This document shows positions 23,286-35,678 of a stretch of 64,000 nucleotides of DNA, one piece after another; the stretch's first letter is position 1, and each line of letters starts with the position of its first letter. Source of the stretch: Cordia subcordata (lineage: Eukaryota; Streptophyta; Magnoliopsida; Boraginales; Cordiaceae); NCBI GenBank assembly GCA_028554755.1, contig JAPTOF010000029.1, positions 1,550,001-1,614,000 of the forward strand. Direction: 5' to 3'. The notes under the pieces were generated by a model. That model was not told where the DNA came from. It made no database searches and saw only the letters and a list, made by a program, of their open reading frames with translations. A program made the position numbers and the translations under genes.

Positions 23286-24147
23286 TTATCCCCTTTTTTA
23301 TGATGACAAGGTAATTGTCTATTTTGAGTCTAAAGAAGTAACTCCCCCTTACTCAAGGCTCCTACTCAGCCAAAGCATAAAGACAATAGAGCAATATAAG
23401 AGCAATCAAAAAAGCAATTAAGATACCAATCATGCTCATCTTGCAATATCAATTCAATATCAAGATCAAATTCAATTCAATACCATTTCTCTTCCTTTGG
23501 CATCATTGAAAAGAGCCACATAGGGAAAGTTAAGGACAATTTTCAGCCATTAATACTAAGAGGTATCATCATTTGGCTCCACACAAGTGTGCAAGCATAT
23601 GAGTTCTACCATGTAAAGACAATTATAGAAAAGTATAGATAAGGATAGAGACAATAAAATTCAAGTAGGAAAATTGATAAACTAGCAAGTGTTCAAGAAA
23701 AAGACTAAGAAATAAATGATAAGAAGTTCCAACAATAATGAAAGTATTAGAAAGTGAAAGAGGAATAAAAAAAGGGTTTAAAAATCCTAGAGGAATGGGA
23801 TTTTGGAAAAAAGCTAAGAAGTCTTTGAGCAGCAAGAAGAAGCTAGTGACTTGGCCCAGCTCATCATGATGATGATGTTGCTCTCCAATCACAATTGCTA
23901 AGCCATCAACCTTGTTACCAATGAGATCGACCTCATCAAATAATATTTGCATCATCCTATCATTGGCCTTTTTAGACCTCAACTCATAATTTTGCCCACG
24001 CTCTTCATTATATTCTTCTCTAGCTTCCTTATCCTCTTCAACATCTTCCATTTTTGCATCATCATCATCATCATTAGCACCACCCTCTTAATGTTATCAC
24101 ACATCAACCCCTTGTTCTTCATTCTCATTATCCTCATGGGGAAAATC
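23286..24147 (-). pseudogene. 3' terminal region of the Sirevirus-like element, with an open frame
   Basis: The PPT is at 23286-23299. An open frame of 142 codons at 23623-24051 starts MEDVEEDKEAREEYNEER, is highly charged with a heptad-like helix (LFDEVDLIGNKVDGLAIVIG), and ends in hydrophobic stretches (FFLLLKDFLAFF and others). The position between pol and PPT is where Sireviruses may carry an extra, sometimes env-like ORF. I recognise no domain and cannot show that the frame is real. The element is truncated near 24147, inside LTR-A sequence. Confidence 0.4.
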
Positions 24148-24862
24148 AAAGGTAGTCGACTAGTTTTAAGGCTAAGTCAACCGGCCTAAATTTGCCCAGA
24201 TTCTAATATGACTGATCAACCTCATTGGTCGACTGGCCATCACTGGAGGTAGACCTATCTTGACAATAAAATGTTCATATCTTGCTTGTTTTGGCTCCGA
24301 TTTGCGCCACCATTTTTTCTATAAATTCGTGACTCTTCCAGGCATTTACTAAGCCATATTTTCAACCCTAAAACATGTAAAAAAATTTTCCATGTCCTTT
24401 TTTGGTTCCAAGCTCTGAATTTAACTCCCTTTGTGCTCGATTTCGCCTCGATTGCTCCTTTCTTCGCTCGACCACTTCCAAATGCATCTTCCAAGCCTTG
24501 TTCAAGTTCCAAACACTTTTGACTGTAATCCACATCCCAAATACCACCAATCAAAGTCCAATCATCTTTTGAATCTTATCTAAAACAAGCAACAAATGTG
24601 CATTAGTGTAGCATTTAAGTTTTAACCACAACTATGACCAAGTAAACCCTAATATGCACAAGTATAACCTAAATGCTATACCAAAGCCCTAATTGAAGCT
24701 CAAAACACCTCAAAACAAGTATATACATGCAATGCATGAGCACACGCAAAACTAATACATCATATGACCTAAATTCTATACTAATACACCAAACGAAGCA
24801 AAAGACACCTCAAAACAAATACGTACATGCAATGCATATGCACAAACAAAACCAACACATCA
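24148..24862 (-). repeat. 3' LTR of A2, U3 part only
   Basis: Matches the U3 half of LTR-A from the GTCGAC cluster (GTAGTCGACTAG, TTGGTCGACTGGCC at 24153-24240) to the end CACATCA. It is followed by ATACCCCCAAACC and the outer PPT. The R-U5 side is missing or displaced to 21926-22307. Confidence 0.8.
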
Positions 24863-25675
24863 ATACCCCCAAACCTTTTCCTTTCTTGTCCCCAAGTAGG
24901 CCCAAAGCTGTGTCCATCTCAAAGTTGGTAAAGAGGGTTCCCTATAGGATTGATTTGCTATGATGGTGCATCTACAAAGAATGAAGGGGTTACTCCTTTC
25001 ATAAAGGGATTTCCATGCCTTTTCAGACCTTTCCCTTACTCACAAGAGGTCTTATACCTCTGGGAAGTTCCTAAGTAGCCTTAAACTCCACAAGCTTAAG
25101 ATTCTAACACACGTATATGGGATGTTGATACTTTGTGTCCCTTCAACTAACGTGGCCTCTCTAATATACAGAAAGCGTCAATGATAAAGAGAGAAAGAAT
25201 GTACAAATATAATGGCTCACAAATAAGATAAGAGCCTTATTCACTACTCATTATTGAACAAAACGAAAAACTTGTGCCAAGTTGACATTATGTCACTTGC
25301 TCACTTATTCAATGAACCTTTTTGTACCTTTGGCTTTTTCTCTTTTTCACTTTTTTTGAGTTTTCAATATTTTCCATCTTTTTTCACCTTTTTGTCTTTT
25401 TCAAATTTTTTTTTTTGGATTTTTAGACACTTTTTGTATTACATTACATAACAAAGAGAAAAGAAAAAGAAAGACTAAGGCAAATGAAAAAGAACTAATC
25501 AAGGAAAAGGCATTCATACCAAAACCCCTTTCTTAACATTTCTTCCAACTAAGCCATAGAGTAGTTACAAGGTGCATTTATAGAGGCACTCACTCCCAAC
25601 AACTTTCAAGGGCATCTCCTCCAAGTCTTGGCTCTCTTTCCACTCCATTCACTCTTCATAATACAACCCTATCTC
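24863..25675 (-). other. 3' untranslated module of A2, outer part
   Basis: The outer polypurine tract lies next to the LTR (minus strand AAGGAAAAGGTTTGGGGGTAT), with a decayed hairpin. Then come the T-rich block at 25300-25435 and the A-rich block at 25450-25510. No gene. The solo LTR-B interrupts it at TCCAC. Confidence 0.7.
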
Positions 25676-25680
25676 TCCAC

Positions 25681-27449
25681 TGGTGTGCCTTTTTCGGTGC
25701 AAGCCCTAAAAGACCTGCAAGTGTACGAATCATGTAGAATAGCGTGTACATATGCGTGTGTCAAACCACAGGGAGGCGTGAATTGTGAAAGAAATTCTAT
25801 GCTAGCATGCTTTATAAGAAGCCTAAAAAGGAACTAAAACTAGACATATTTTTGTGCTTTTGGATTTTAGGGAGCAATGAGACAAAATTAAAGGCTACAT
25901 TGTGAGTGCTAGGAAGGAAAAGCAGGAACTAAGCTAATCTAGGGGGATTGAACCTATGAGAAGGTAATAGGTTGACCTACACTTACGAATGGGTTACTTC
26001 ATGCCTCTATGCTATGGGATTTAGGGATTGGTATACTAGATATGGCTTCTAATACTAAGCAACTAACTATACCTAAAGCCATAGGAGGGACTAGGGAGTT
26101 ACTTAGGTGTTCTAGAATGATCCCACCCTAGTTCCTAAACCATTAACTGGATTTAAGGCTAAGACCTAGGGTTCCTAGGGTTGAGTAAGCCTATCCAGAC
26201 TCCTATTAGCTAGATTTAATGTCAAAGGGGACTCAGTTTATACTAGTCCTAACTTATGCACCATCATTCTAGGGACACTAAAGCGGATTGGTATCTAATA
26301 GGTGCAATCCTACATGTTCTAAGGCAAGGCGTTGTAAATATGACGTCCTCTCTACGATACAAACACAAGCAAGTTTGATTAATGCCATTGGAAGCATTCA
26401 AGCATCAACATGTAGCAATAATTAAGCATATTTACTATAATGCATTTTTTATACTTCCATAGACATGAATTGAACCAACACACTTCATATTATCCATAAT
26501 CACACACATAGACATGCATAATCTAAGGATTAAAAGTGTTCTATAGCAAATACAACTTAACCTATATGCATATTACTCACTCAAGCATTACATCAAACAC
26601 ATGGACATGAAATGATACAAAGCTTTCCAAAATAGGAATAAAGTAAGTATATATAGAAGCAATAAAATCCCATAACAAAGAGTATGTAAATCATCCCATT
26701 ACACAAGTTTAGGCACCCTAAATTATCTACTCAAGCATGAAGTAAATAAGAATGAAAGAGGTTATAGAAATCTCCCCTTCCATCCTTGTTTGTTTTTAAT
26801 ACTCTTTAAGTAATCTTCACTAATTGATGTTACAATCCTCCAAAATCAACTTTACTTCAAGTGGGTATGTATGTGTGTTGGTGTGTGTATTAGATGTGAA
26901 AAGGGAATCAAAATCTACTAAAAATTGGCTAGAAAAAGACTTAAATAGTGTAGCAATCGCGTCCAACTAGGAGCCTTGGCCGATCGACCGGCCTAGCATT
27001 GAGGCCAACCAGCCCAAAATGGGTTGGTCTTTAGTTTGGCCGGTCCCTTAGGCTGGTTGACTGGCCCTGGGAGGGGGGTCAACTGGCCAAGTTAGAAGCT
27101 AGCCAATTTTCTTGCGTTGCAATTGTTTTGCTCTAGTTATTCTTTTCTTCAACCGGTTGCCTCCAAACACTTCTTTAATGCTTCTCTCTCGTCCCAAACA
27201 TCTTGAGCTTGACTTCATCACCAATTCTCCATCAATTCAAGTCCCAAGCTTTTGACCTATCTTCACAAAACATGAGAAATATGCATGGATTAGTGTAGTG
27301 TTTGTCTTTAAACTCAACTATGTATATTTGCTTACGCTTAAGCCTAACTATAGTATATGCACTATACTAATGCATCTCCTAAGACTCAAAACACCTCTTA
27401 AACATAGAAAAATAACAATGCAAAAACACACAAAAAACACGACACATCA
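25681..27449 (-). mobile_element. Solo LTR, subfamily B, with perfect TSD TCCAC
   Basis: TGGTGTG...GACACATCA, 1,769 bp, flanked by TCCAC at 25676-25680 and 27450-27454. The A2 3' module reads straight across the site (compare A1 at 12440-12480). It has the U5 block (GTGCAAGCCCTAAAAGACC) and a minus-strand TATA-like CTATTTAAG near 26940-26948. GTCGAC-derived repeats lie at 26975-27085 (CCGATCGACCGGCC, CTGGTTGACTGGCC, GGTCAACTGGCC). Confidence 0.95.
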
Positions 27450-27605
27450 TCCACCAATCAATTAAATCAATCATAAAAGCCAACACTTCAATCAACCAAG
27501 AGATAAACGACTGTACATGCATAACAATCGAAAAAATTTCACTATTTCAAGCACATAATGCATATATTCTCTAATCAAAACATATAATAAGAAAACCAAA
27601 CTCTT

Positions 27606-27645
27606 ACACCCCTAAACTTAAACTTTGGTTGTTCTCAAGCAAATT
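27606..27645 (-). other. Inner hairpin and polypurine-tract-like site, A2
   Basis: Minus strand: TTTGCTTGAGAACAACCAAAG, slightly decayed stem, then TTTAAGTTTAGGGGTGTAAGAG. Same position relative to the junction motif as in A1 and D. (Stem given in two parts: TTTGCTTG and its decayed partner.). Confidence 0.65.
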
Positions 27646-28314
27646 GAACGTAAGTACACAATAAGCAAATAGGTGAGACAAAGCAAGTAAAGGTGGTGGA
27701 GATGGGGTAGATAAAAGGGGAACAAGTAGAGAAAGGGTAGATACAACCTTGCATTCTTTGAAGCTCGACGATGCCAACGATGTATGAATTCACTACTATC
27801 ACTATTTTTCAACAAATTATAACACTCAAAGCACACAATTAATAGCATTTCCATACGTGCTCACATTGGCATCATCTAATGATAAACAAGGTGAATACAA
27901 AGGGAAAATGCTAGAATAAAGGATAAACACTTGGGAGGGCGAAAAAGAAAAATAAACAATAAGAAAATAAAAATCAAAGAACGATAATACTAAAAGAAAA
28001 TGAAAGAAAAGGAAAATAAGAAAAGCAAATGGAATATAAACATGTCTAGGGTGCCTCCTTATAGCGCTGGATTTAACACCTCTAACCGGGCACCAATGTT
28101 AGAGCAAACCATGTTTAAAATTACGAGGCACAAATTATTGGATATTCAACCAAGTACAGATAGTAGAAGGAAAATGGTCATGCATCATATAATGGGGTAA
28201 TGCATGCACAATTCACCCTTTTTCAATATCCCAACTCAAATCTTCAAATGAAAATGTGTGTGCAAGTGTAGAAGGTGTCATGCATAAACGTGAAAGCTCA
28301 CGCCCTATTTGCTT
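27646..28314 (-). other. Spacer between zinc-knuckle gene and inner PPT of A2
   Basis: Contains the junction motif at 28044-28091 (TCTAGGGTGCCTCC, AGCGCTGGATTTAAC). The remainder, including decayed codons after the stop at 28315, shows no gene. Confidence 0.6.
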
Positions 28315-30058
28315 TTAAACTAACCACCTCATGGCCTTCTTCTCATAATCAAGGGCTAGGAATATGCCTTCCCAATGGGTCAAAGATAGGTCTAATGCAT
28401 ACAAATGGGAGAAGTGTTTTTTGAACTCTAGATGAAAATGTTTTATATATGAAGGGATAAACGTGAGCTCCAAAGAGGGAGACTCAATGGAATAGGAACG
28501 AGGAGTAGAAATGACATTTGGAGAAGGAGGAGCAATGATAAGGATAGTGAACACACTACACTCTTCTTCTCCACAAGATATAACATGATCAAGCCTAGGT
28601 CTTTCTAACTCCTTACAAGAGATGGATTCGATCTTAATATGCTCTATTTCCAGCAATAATTCATCAAACATCCAAAAAGACCCATAGATCAATCTTCCAA
28701 GCACACCAACTTCTTTCTTAAGTGTTTTTATAGAGTTGTTACTTGCCTCAACACAATGATCCTTAACTTTAAGAGACTTATCAGATAAAACCTCCAAAAT
28801 TGATGTCTTATTCTCCCTAATGGATGACTCTAAACCCCAACTAGATAAAGTCTCATGAAATCCATGTATACATTCATCACCAATGGGTAACATCTTACCA
28901 TCATGCTTCTCACAAGGGGTAGGCACACATGGAGGGGACAATGGGGACTCAAAGGATTTCGTGTCAAGTATACATGAATGCTCAAGGGAGGTATGTACCC
29001 TCGACTCCTTGAATGAGGACTTGAAATGCAAATGAGTGCTATAATCATAAGACTCAACCTCCAAGTACGTGGAATGTGTGGGATGAGAAGAAAGGAAAGG
29101 CTTACGTGACTCAATGAAATGCATTCAAAGCTTAAAAAGATAGGGTAGTACTTTCTCTAAAACATATCTATAGAAGTCATCAAGAACCAAAGTATCATCA
29201 AACTCATTTTTGCCTCACTACATGATGTCATCTCTCCATTGACCTTTCTTTCTAGCTGTCTCTCTAACACATCATCATTTTCAATCCTATTTCTCTCATC
29301 TCAAGGTCTTTTTCCTATCTCTTCAACCTAGTCTAAAGGTGTCTCAAGATTTTCAGCCATAGGTTATTCACTCTCAACCATTGTCCATAAACACTTATCT
29401 TGATTATCAACTTGTTACCTCATGTGATCTAGGCACTTTTGGTTAGATTGGTAAAGGTGTATGAGATAGTCAAGCTTTTGACTATGTGAAAGAGACCTAA
29501 AAGAAAAAAGTCCTTCTAAGTTGAGATGGGAAAGATCTTGGTTGAAAATGCTAAAAACACCATCATCAAAAGACTTGGAGGGATGATGGGTGGGAAACGA
29601 CGGTACGGGAGAAGGATTTTCAAAGTAAGGAAGTAGATGACATAAAGAGTCATCTTGACCCCAATATGAAAATGCATGATGTTGCTTCCTAGAATCATGG
29701 TATCTAGATGTGGATGAATGAATAGGCACATGATAGCTAAGGGCATTAGACGTTGTACGCAATCGAGAACGACATTGGTGAAAGGTAGGACAAGCACTAG
29801 AAAAATGAGCATGGCTTCCACAATGACTACAATAACAAGAATATGCATCCGTATAGTCATGATTTCCAAATGAAGATGTACGAGATAATGCATAATGATA
29901 GGAGTCATAGTTAATACTAGCCCTAGGTTAGAGATTGTCACAAGGATAAAAGAAAGTTTGATGCATACGACTTCCACAATTGCATCATGCATTGGGAACA
30001 AGTTTGGGTGATGGGAAGAGGATACCAAGGACCACTAAGAAGCATTTGGGTCACTCAT
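28315..30058 (-). pseudogene. Zinc-knuckle protein gene of A2 (C-terminal 269 codons open)
   Basis: Starts at 30058 (MSDPNAS, then a stop where A1 has Trp). The first knuckle survives as CNCGSRMH-QTFF-C with its first Cys codon now TGA (about 29950-29995). The second is perfect, CSHCGSHAHFSSAC (29790-29831). The middle (29415-29762) is open and Ser/His-rich with LFSFRSLSHSQKLDYL. The last open frame, 28315-29124, has an ATG at 29124. It holds VESYDYSTHLHFKS, an acidic helix-prone middle (SIKTLKKEVG), LIYGSFWMFDELLLEIE and SLTHWEGIFLALDYEKKAM. Homologous along its length to the A1 gene; the C-terminal half also matches D. No known domain apart from the knuckles. Confidence 0.72.
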
Positions 30059-30214
30059 ATTCAATTAAGCACAAGTATTCCTCTTCACAATGCTAAACAA
30101 TTTTTTTTTATTTTTCTTTTATTATTCAAAATAAAGCAAACATGAAAAGAAAAGATAAAACAACACTTAACAAGCTAAGGCATGCACAAACAAAGAAACG
30201 GAACAACCGTTGCC

Positions 30215-30232
30215 TCCCCGGCAATAGTGCCA
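30215..30232 (-). other. tRNA-Asp primer-binding site, A2
   Basis: Complement of TCCCCGGCAATAGTGCCA, 15 of 18 matches to the tRNA-Asp 3' end complement; 6 bp from the LTR. Confidence 0.85.
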
Positions 30233-30238
30233 AGAACT

Positions 30239-31393
30239 CGATCACTATTCATGAGCATAAGCTTAAATAGCCCACAAGCACATGGGTTGTGTGTGGTATT
30301 GTGTATTCGAGTGTAGGGTCGAATCCATAGGGAGGCCTAACATGAGTGGTTTTCTAAGCTAAGCATGTCCTAAAGAGCTACGTGTTGGGGTCCTAACTAC
30401 TATATTTTTGGGTTTGAAGGATTAAAGGGAGTTTGGAAAAGATAAACCTAAACTAGAAACTAGGAAATAGAAGGGTGGTAAGTATATGTATGATGGGGGA
30501 ATCAAGCAATCCAAGGGGAGTCAAAGATCAAAAATGGGCACGAAAGTGATTACATCTTGCATATGGATGATTACTACGTCTTTCTAGGATTGCTTGATGG
30601 ATTAAATTAAGTGCTCTCATGTAGACCTTTAATTTGCCTCCTAATTGGTATCCCAAGCTTCAGAGCAGCTTTGTCCCTAGGTGGCGATGCCTAGAGCTAC
30701 GGCGTGATTTTTATAACTTAGGAATTAGAGCTAACTAATAGGATTCTATGTGATTTAGATCAATCTAACCCTAACACCTAGTCCACTAATTAGTTTCCCA
30801 ATCTAGATTCCCAATCTAACCCTAGGACTCAGTGTGAGTTTATCCCTAAACTTCACCCTACTTAGAGCTACAACATGGTTCGTATGAACCTAGGGCATTA
30901 AGATGGACTAACTAGTCTTTCTAAATGAACAAAGGCCAACTAAACCTATCTGGACACCTATTAGCTGGACTTAAAGCCAAAAGGGACTCGACCTAGGTTA
31001 GTTACTAGTTGTGGACCATTGATTGCATCACAATAGTGGAAATTGACATTTAAGCACAAAGTAAACACATATAAGGCATGGAATTTGAGAATATACCACA
31101 GTATTCTACTACTAAGCATATAGGCATACTTAGATTACAGCAATTTAAGCCATCTCACACAACATGTATGCAATTGAAGCAGTTTATTCTATTAATTATG
31201 CAAACAGACACATATATCTATATACGTATACCCACTTCATGTAATCACTACACAAACACTTAGACATTCAAGCATAATGATTTAGATATGGTTAATAGCA
31301 TAATATACTTCATATACATATGCAACTTCATTGGGGCATTTCAACAAATGCATACACATGTATGTAAAATGGTCTTTGAAACCCTAAGCACAA

Positions 31394-31447
<54 letters not shown>

Positions 31448-32287
31448 ATCCATCAAGTACTCATAGCAATAATGTAACAATCAATCCATAATATAAGAGT
31501 AAATCACCATACGTTGCTCTAATCATACAAACATTAACTTTGGTTAAAAGAGAGATACCCTTCTATTTAAAGCCATGTTTTACAATCCAAGAGCTATGCC
31601 CAATCCTTATGTTTGATCCTTTTAGAGGCTTGATTCCCATTGTTAAATATGTTTAGAAATGTGTGTGTGAGGTGAGTTTAGGTGGATTTAGTGTTTACAA
31701 AAATGAGTATATGACAAAGTAGGTTCTCTTCTCCAAAAATTGCTAAAAAGGTGCATAAATAGAGCTGTAATCGTGTAGGACCAAGCGGCCAGCTGGTCGA
31801 CCGGCCTAATGGGCTTAACGTAGGCCATTTTTATGTGGCTTCGTACCACTTTAGGGATCTCCTAAGCCATTTTTCTTCTTCTTTTGCACCCTATAAACAT
31901 GTCTAAACTTTGTCCATGTCCGCTTTGGTTGCAAGCTCAGAATTTGGCTCTCGTTGCAATTGGTTTCGCCTCAGTTACTCCTTTCTTCGCCCAACCACGT
32001 TCAAATGCATCTTCCAAGCCTTGTTTAAGTCCCAAAGCACCTTTGGCTTTAATTCACATCCCAAATACCATCAATCAATCTCGAATCATCTCTCCGAATC
32101 TTACCTAAAATAAGTAATAAACATGCATTAATGTAGCATTTAAGTTTTAACTGTAACTATGAACATGTAAACCCTAATATGCACAAGTATGACTTAAATG
32201 CTATACTAATATACCAAATGAAGCACAAAACACCTCAAAACAAGTATATACATGCAATGCATAAGCACAAACCAAACGACCACATCA
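30239..32287 (-). repeat. 5' LTR of A2 (LTR subfamily A)
   Basis: 2,049 bp, starting CGATCACTATTC (TG changed to CG) and ending CACATCA. It has the U5 block at 30275-30335, a minus-strand TATA-like CTATTTATG at about 31753-31761 and CTGGTCGACCGGCC at 31794-31807. It also contains a long (TA)n. Confidence 0.9.
31396..31443. repeat. (TA)n microsatellite within the A2 5' LTR
   Basis: About 48 bases of uninterrupted TA, at the same LTR position (after CCCTAAGCACAAGCA) where 46629-46672 also has a TA run. Confidence 0.95.
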
Positions 32288-34685
32288 AGCCTCCTTTGCA
32301 TCTCCCTAGAAGGAACGGCTCCATCCTCAAGATGGATACAATGCATGTAAGTTGAAGGGTTTGCGTCTCTCAAATCATCAATTTTCCACCTTATAGTCCT
32401 ATGTTTCCTAAAAACCTCTAGGAGACACTTCTCATGTTCACTAGAAAGATCGAAAGCTATGATGATCAACAGGGTCTCATTAAGGCATAAGAATGCTTCA
32501 AGTGCCTAGGAAGGGGTTTGAGCTTTAAAGATGGACTAGGCTCAACCCAGGGGGACTCAACCTTAGCAACATAATCATGGATGACACTAGAATCAAGACT
32601 AGAAGGGATAACCTCAAGCGACTTATCAATTGAAGAATCTGCATCTAAGGAGGTGGAAGTGACAAATCTCCGTTCTAAGGTTTCCAAATCAAAGATAGAT
32701 AACAAATCCTCAAATTCACTCAAGTCCTTGTTATCGGTCATGGTCCTTACTACGAAGTCCTCAACATATGAACCAATAACATCAACTCTATAGAACTCTT
32801 TTCCATTAATTTCTCCTCCTACACTAGCCTTATTCAATGCCTCTGTAACCTTCATAATAGATCTTAAATTCACAAATTTCATCTCTAATAACCCCAACCT
32901 ACAATGGACAATGGCATCTATGGTAGCAAGAAAGGGATGACCTAAAAGGACAGGTGTAGAATGTCTAGAGTCGTTACCTGAATCCATATCTAACACTATG
33001 AAGTCTATGGGGAGCACAAACTCACCTACCTGGACCATAACATCCTCTACTATCCCACTAGGTCTATGCTAGGACCTATCAGCTAGCTGAAGAGTAACAT
33101 GTAGGGGACAACTCATCTAGACCTAGCTGCTAATAGATGGAGTAAGGAATGAGATTCACACTAGACCTTAAATCTAGCAAGGCATGATCAAGCTAGGTCT
33201 CTCTAATCCTACAAGGAATGGTGAAAGCTCTTAGGTCAATCTTCTTAGCCAAAAGGCTAGAAGTGCAAATACTACTCACCTTCTCTGTAAGCCTCACATT
33301 CTTAGGAATGTTTGATGATTTATGCTTTCTCATGCAGAGGTCCTTCAAGAACATAGAATAAAAGGGAATGGAAAGAATCATAACTATCAAAGGAAGATTA
33401 ACCTTAAGATCCGTAAGATGATCTAAGATCTTGAAAAACCTAGTATCCTCACTACGTGATGGCCTCTCTAAGGTGGATGGAAAGGTGACTTTAGGTGCAA
33501 CACCTCAAGACTCATAGGAATAATCAATAAGCTCATGTCCCTCTTGATGTGGGTGGGAAGAACTACTCTCTCCATGCTTTCTCATAGGCTCTATTCTCTC
33601 AACAGGACTATCTTTAGAATCTCTCTTAATAGGGTTACGGTTAGGATCTCCAGTCTCAGAAGGACCACTCGGTGTAGGCACTGCATGTTCAACTCTTACT
33701 CTATTATCTGCTATTCTACCATTCCTAAGAGTGGTGATGACCTTAGCCTAGCTTAAGGGGGATAAGTGGTATGGTAAACTAATAGGACTGGACTCTAAGG
33801 TTCACCTTTGGTTAGGAAGGCAACTTCTCAGAGTCTGTAGTGCTCGTCTAGGTGGCTAACTGCCCTAACTGTGTCTCTGTCATAGCCATCTACTGCTTTA
33901 CCTATTATTCGCTAACTCTTGCTGTTGACCAGGTAAAGCCTATTGCTGATTCTGAATGAACTACATCATATTCATCACTTCATTACTAGGGGACTGGCTA
34001 CGAAAGAGACTGGGAAGTGCCTGTGGCTAAGGAGCACTAGTGAGCCCAAGTTTATTGACATTGTAAAACCATAGAGGGTTAGTAAAATGAGATCGCTACT
34101 GGAGTGATGCCTAAGGCTGGAAATAAGAAGACTAATGCTCACCTTGTCTCCAAGAGAACTTAGGGTTGTCTCACCAACCCAGATTATAAGTGTTAGAGTA
34201 TGGATTGTACTCACGAGAATAACCATGGTAGCACAAACTTGCTTCTGTATTAAATTGGGAAACTAGGGTGGCAAAGGGCAAGCAACAGTCTCGTAAGACG
34301 ACTCGGAACACAACACACACACTTCAGCTACCAAAAGGGCAGAGGACAAACCTATGGAAGTAGCTCTATGACCTTAGAATGAAAGAGTTAAAGAGATGAA
34401 TTGATCTAGCTTGTTTGCAAGGGCTCTCACCTTGGTGGGTAAGTTAGAAGTCACTCCAACCATCTCTTCTATTCACTTATGACTAGACCTATCCATAGCT
34501 GAGTTTTGGAAAGAGTTCTCGACCAACAAATCTATTTTCTCCTATGCCTCATTCGCCTTCAAATTATAGAATCCACCACCGGAGATGGCATTGACCATCC
34601 TCCTATTTTGTTTATCCAAACCTCAAAAGAAATATTGTAGTAGGTCATAATTACCATACTCATGGTAAAGATCGATATTATTAAC
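32288..34685 (-). pseudogene. gag C-terminus, protease and RT N-terminus of element E
   Basis: From right to left: gag C-terminal part with the QYFF / GGFYNLKAN segment (34530-34640); a knuckle CVLCSESSYETVAC in which His is Tyr (about 34290-34335); the YNP-W segment near 34170; then protease at about 33120-33200, reading DLRSSVNLIP, where the catalytic D-x-G is D-L-R (Arg codon 33186-33188). Then come LPIDFIVLDMDSGNDSRHST, FLATIDAIVHC, the RT start SLKLKPLPRHLK (about 32500-32535) and PSREMQRRL (about 32290). Left of this A2 begins. The N-terminal part of the same gag is at 41215-41812. Confidence 0.8.
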
Positions 34686-35453
34686 TGTGATGTGTCCTAG
34701 TCTATATTTTCAAAATTTTAACTAAGAAAAAATGCTAGGAAAACAATATATCCATATAACACGCACAAAAACATGCTTAACAATATATAAAACATAACTA
34801 GTATTTGGAAAATATGTATTACTAACCTCTTGAAGCATGGGGCATTTGATAAAGCTATAACCATCACGAGCTTTATTTTTACTCACGAACAAGGCCACCA
34901 GACTATAAGGCTGTTGCAATACGCAACTCTCTAGTCTTCTTCCCTATGATTGAAGAGATTTATCTTGAGAGAATAGCCTCTTATATGGGAAGAAGCAAAC
35001 TAATATGCTCTTGAAAACTAGAGTAAAAATCACACAATAAGTGTGAACTATGTGTTATATATTTTCTTACCAAAGAGGAAGAAATTAACTACAAAGTGGA
35101 TTACATAAAAGGTGTAGGGTCTTGTCTATTTATAGAGAGAACCATGGCACCCCAAGTTGCTGATCTTTCCATGTGGGAAAAAATTTCCATGTAGTAATTT
35201 CCTTTATGTAACTTGTTCACTTGTTTTGAAAGACTTATGAAAGTTGTCTACTTGTTTTTGTAGTCTTTTGCAAGTTGTCCACTTGCCTTGGAAGACATGA
35301 GCCAAGCCCACCATCTAAGCCCAATACATAGTTCATAATCCATGTAGAGGCCCAAGCCTAATGGAAGCCATCCTAGCCCAACTAGGTTATCTTGGACTCT
35401 AAAGAAAGCTCAAACCCAATTCCAAGCTTTGGCCTAATAAGGCTACTACCACA
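34686..35453 (-). repeat. LTR of family F (copia-like, 768 bp)
   Basis: TGTGATGTG...CTACTACCACA with matching ends (TGTGRT). A minus-strand TATA box, CTATAAATAGACAAGACC, is at about 35125-35142. A plus-strand fragment at 56150-56375 matches its left 200 bp. The match extends a few bases past the TG end (TATTATCGAT), so the true terminus may be about 10 bp further left. No PBS or PPT recognised and no target duplication found; solo LTR or one end of a deleted element. Confidence 0.6.
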
Positions 35454-35678
35454 ATATGGAATTTGCTCTTTCAAGATTACTCTGTCAAAGTCATTTCAGC
35501 TAGGGAAGGGACCAAGAAGACACAATTAACCTTGGCCTCCAAAAATAATTAAAAATGTCCTTGCCTGATCTAGCTGACATAATAATTATTTTAACTTCAA
35601 TCTATTCCACCATAAGATCAAAGTTACACTCCAAGAATAATTGCTATTATCTAGAAGCTTATCACAAATGAATGTCAA
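35454..35678. other. Unclassified 225 bp between LTR F and element D
   Basis: No ORF or recognisable repeat. It continues at 40033 on the far side of element D, because D is flanked by GTCAA/GTGAA. It may be interior of the family F element. Confidence 0.35.

Larger units (their letters stand above)
24148..32287 (-). mobile_element. Element A2: second pol-less element
   Basis: 3' LTR part 24148-24862, interior 24863-30238 and 5' LTR 30239-32287. The interior parallels A1: outer PPT (24863-24902), T-rich tract (25300-25435), nested solo LTR-B, inner PPT (27606-27645), junction motif (28044-28091), zinc-knuckle gene (to 30058) and PBS (30215-30232). No pol. The right end abuts the RT start of element E; the left flank does not match it, so the element has no recognisable target duplication. 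Confidence 0.85.

Noticed and set aside
29516..30028. 170-codon minus ORF with hydrophobic content
   Set aside because: It is a different frame over the zinc-knuckle gene of A2. The conserved frame is the one with CSHCGSHAHFSSAC.
31396..31443. TA runs as replication origin or matrix attachment site
   Set aside because: Simple microsatellite expansion at a fixed LTR position explains them.
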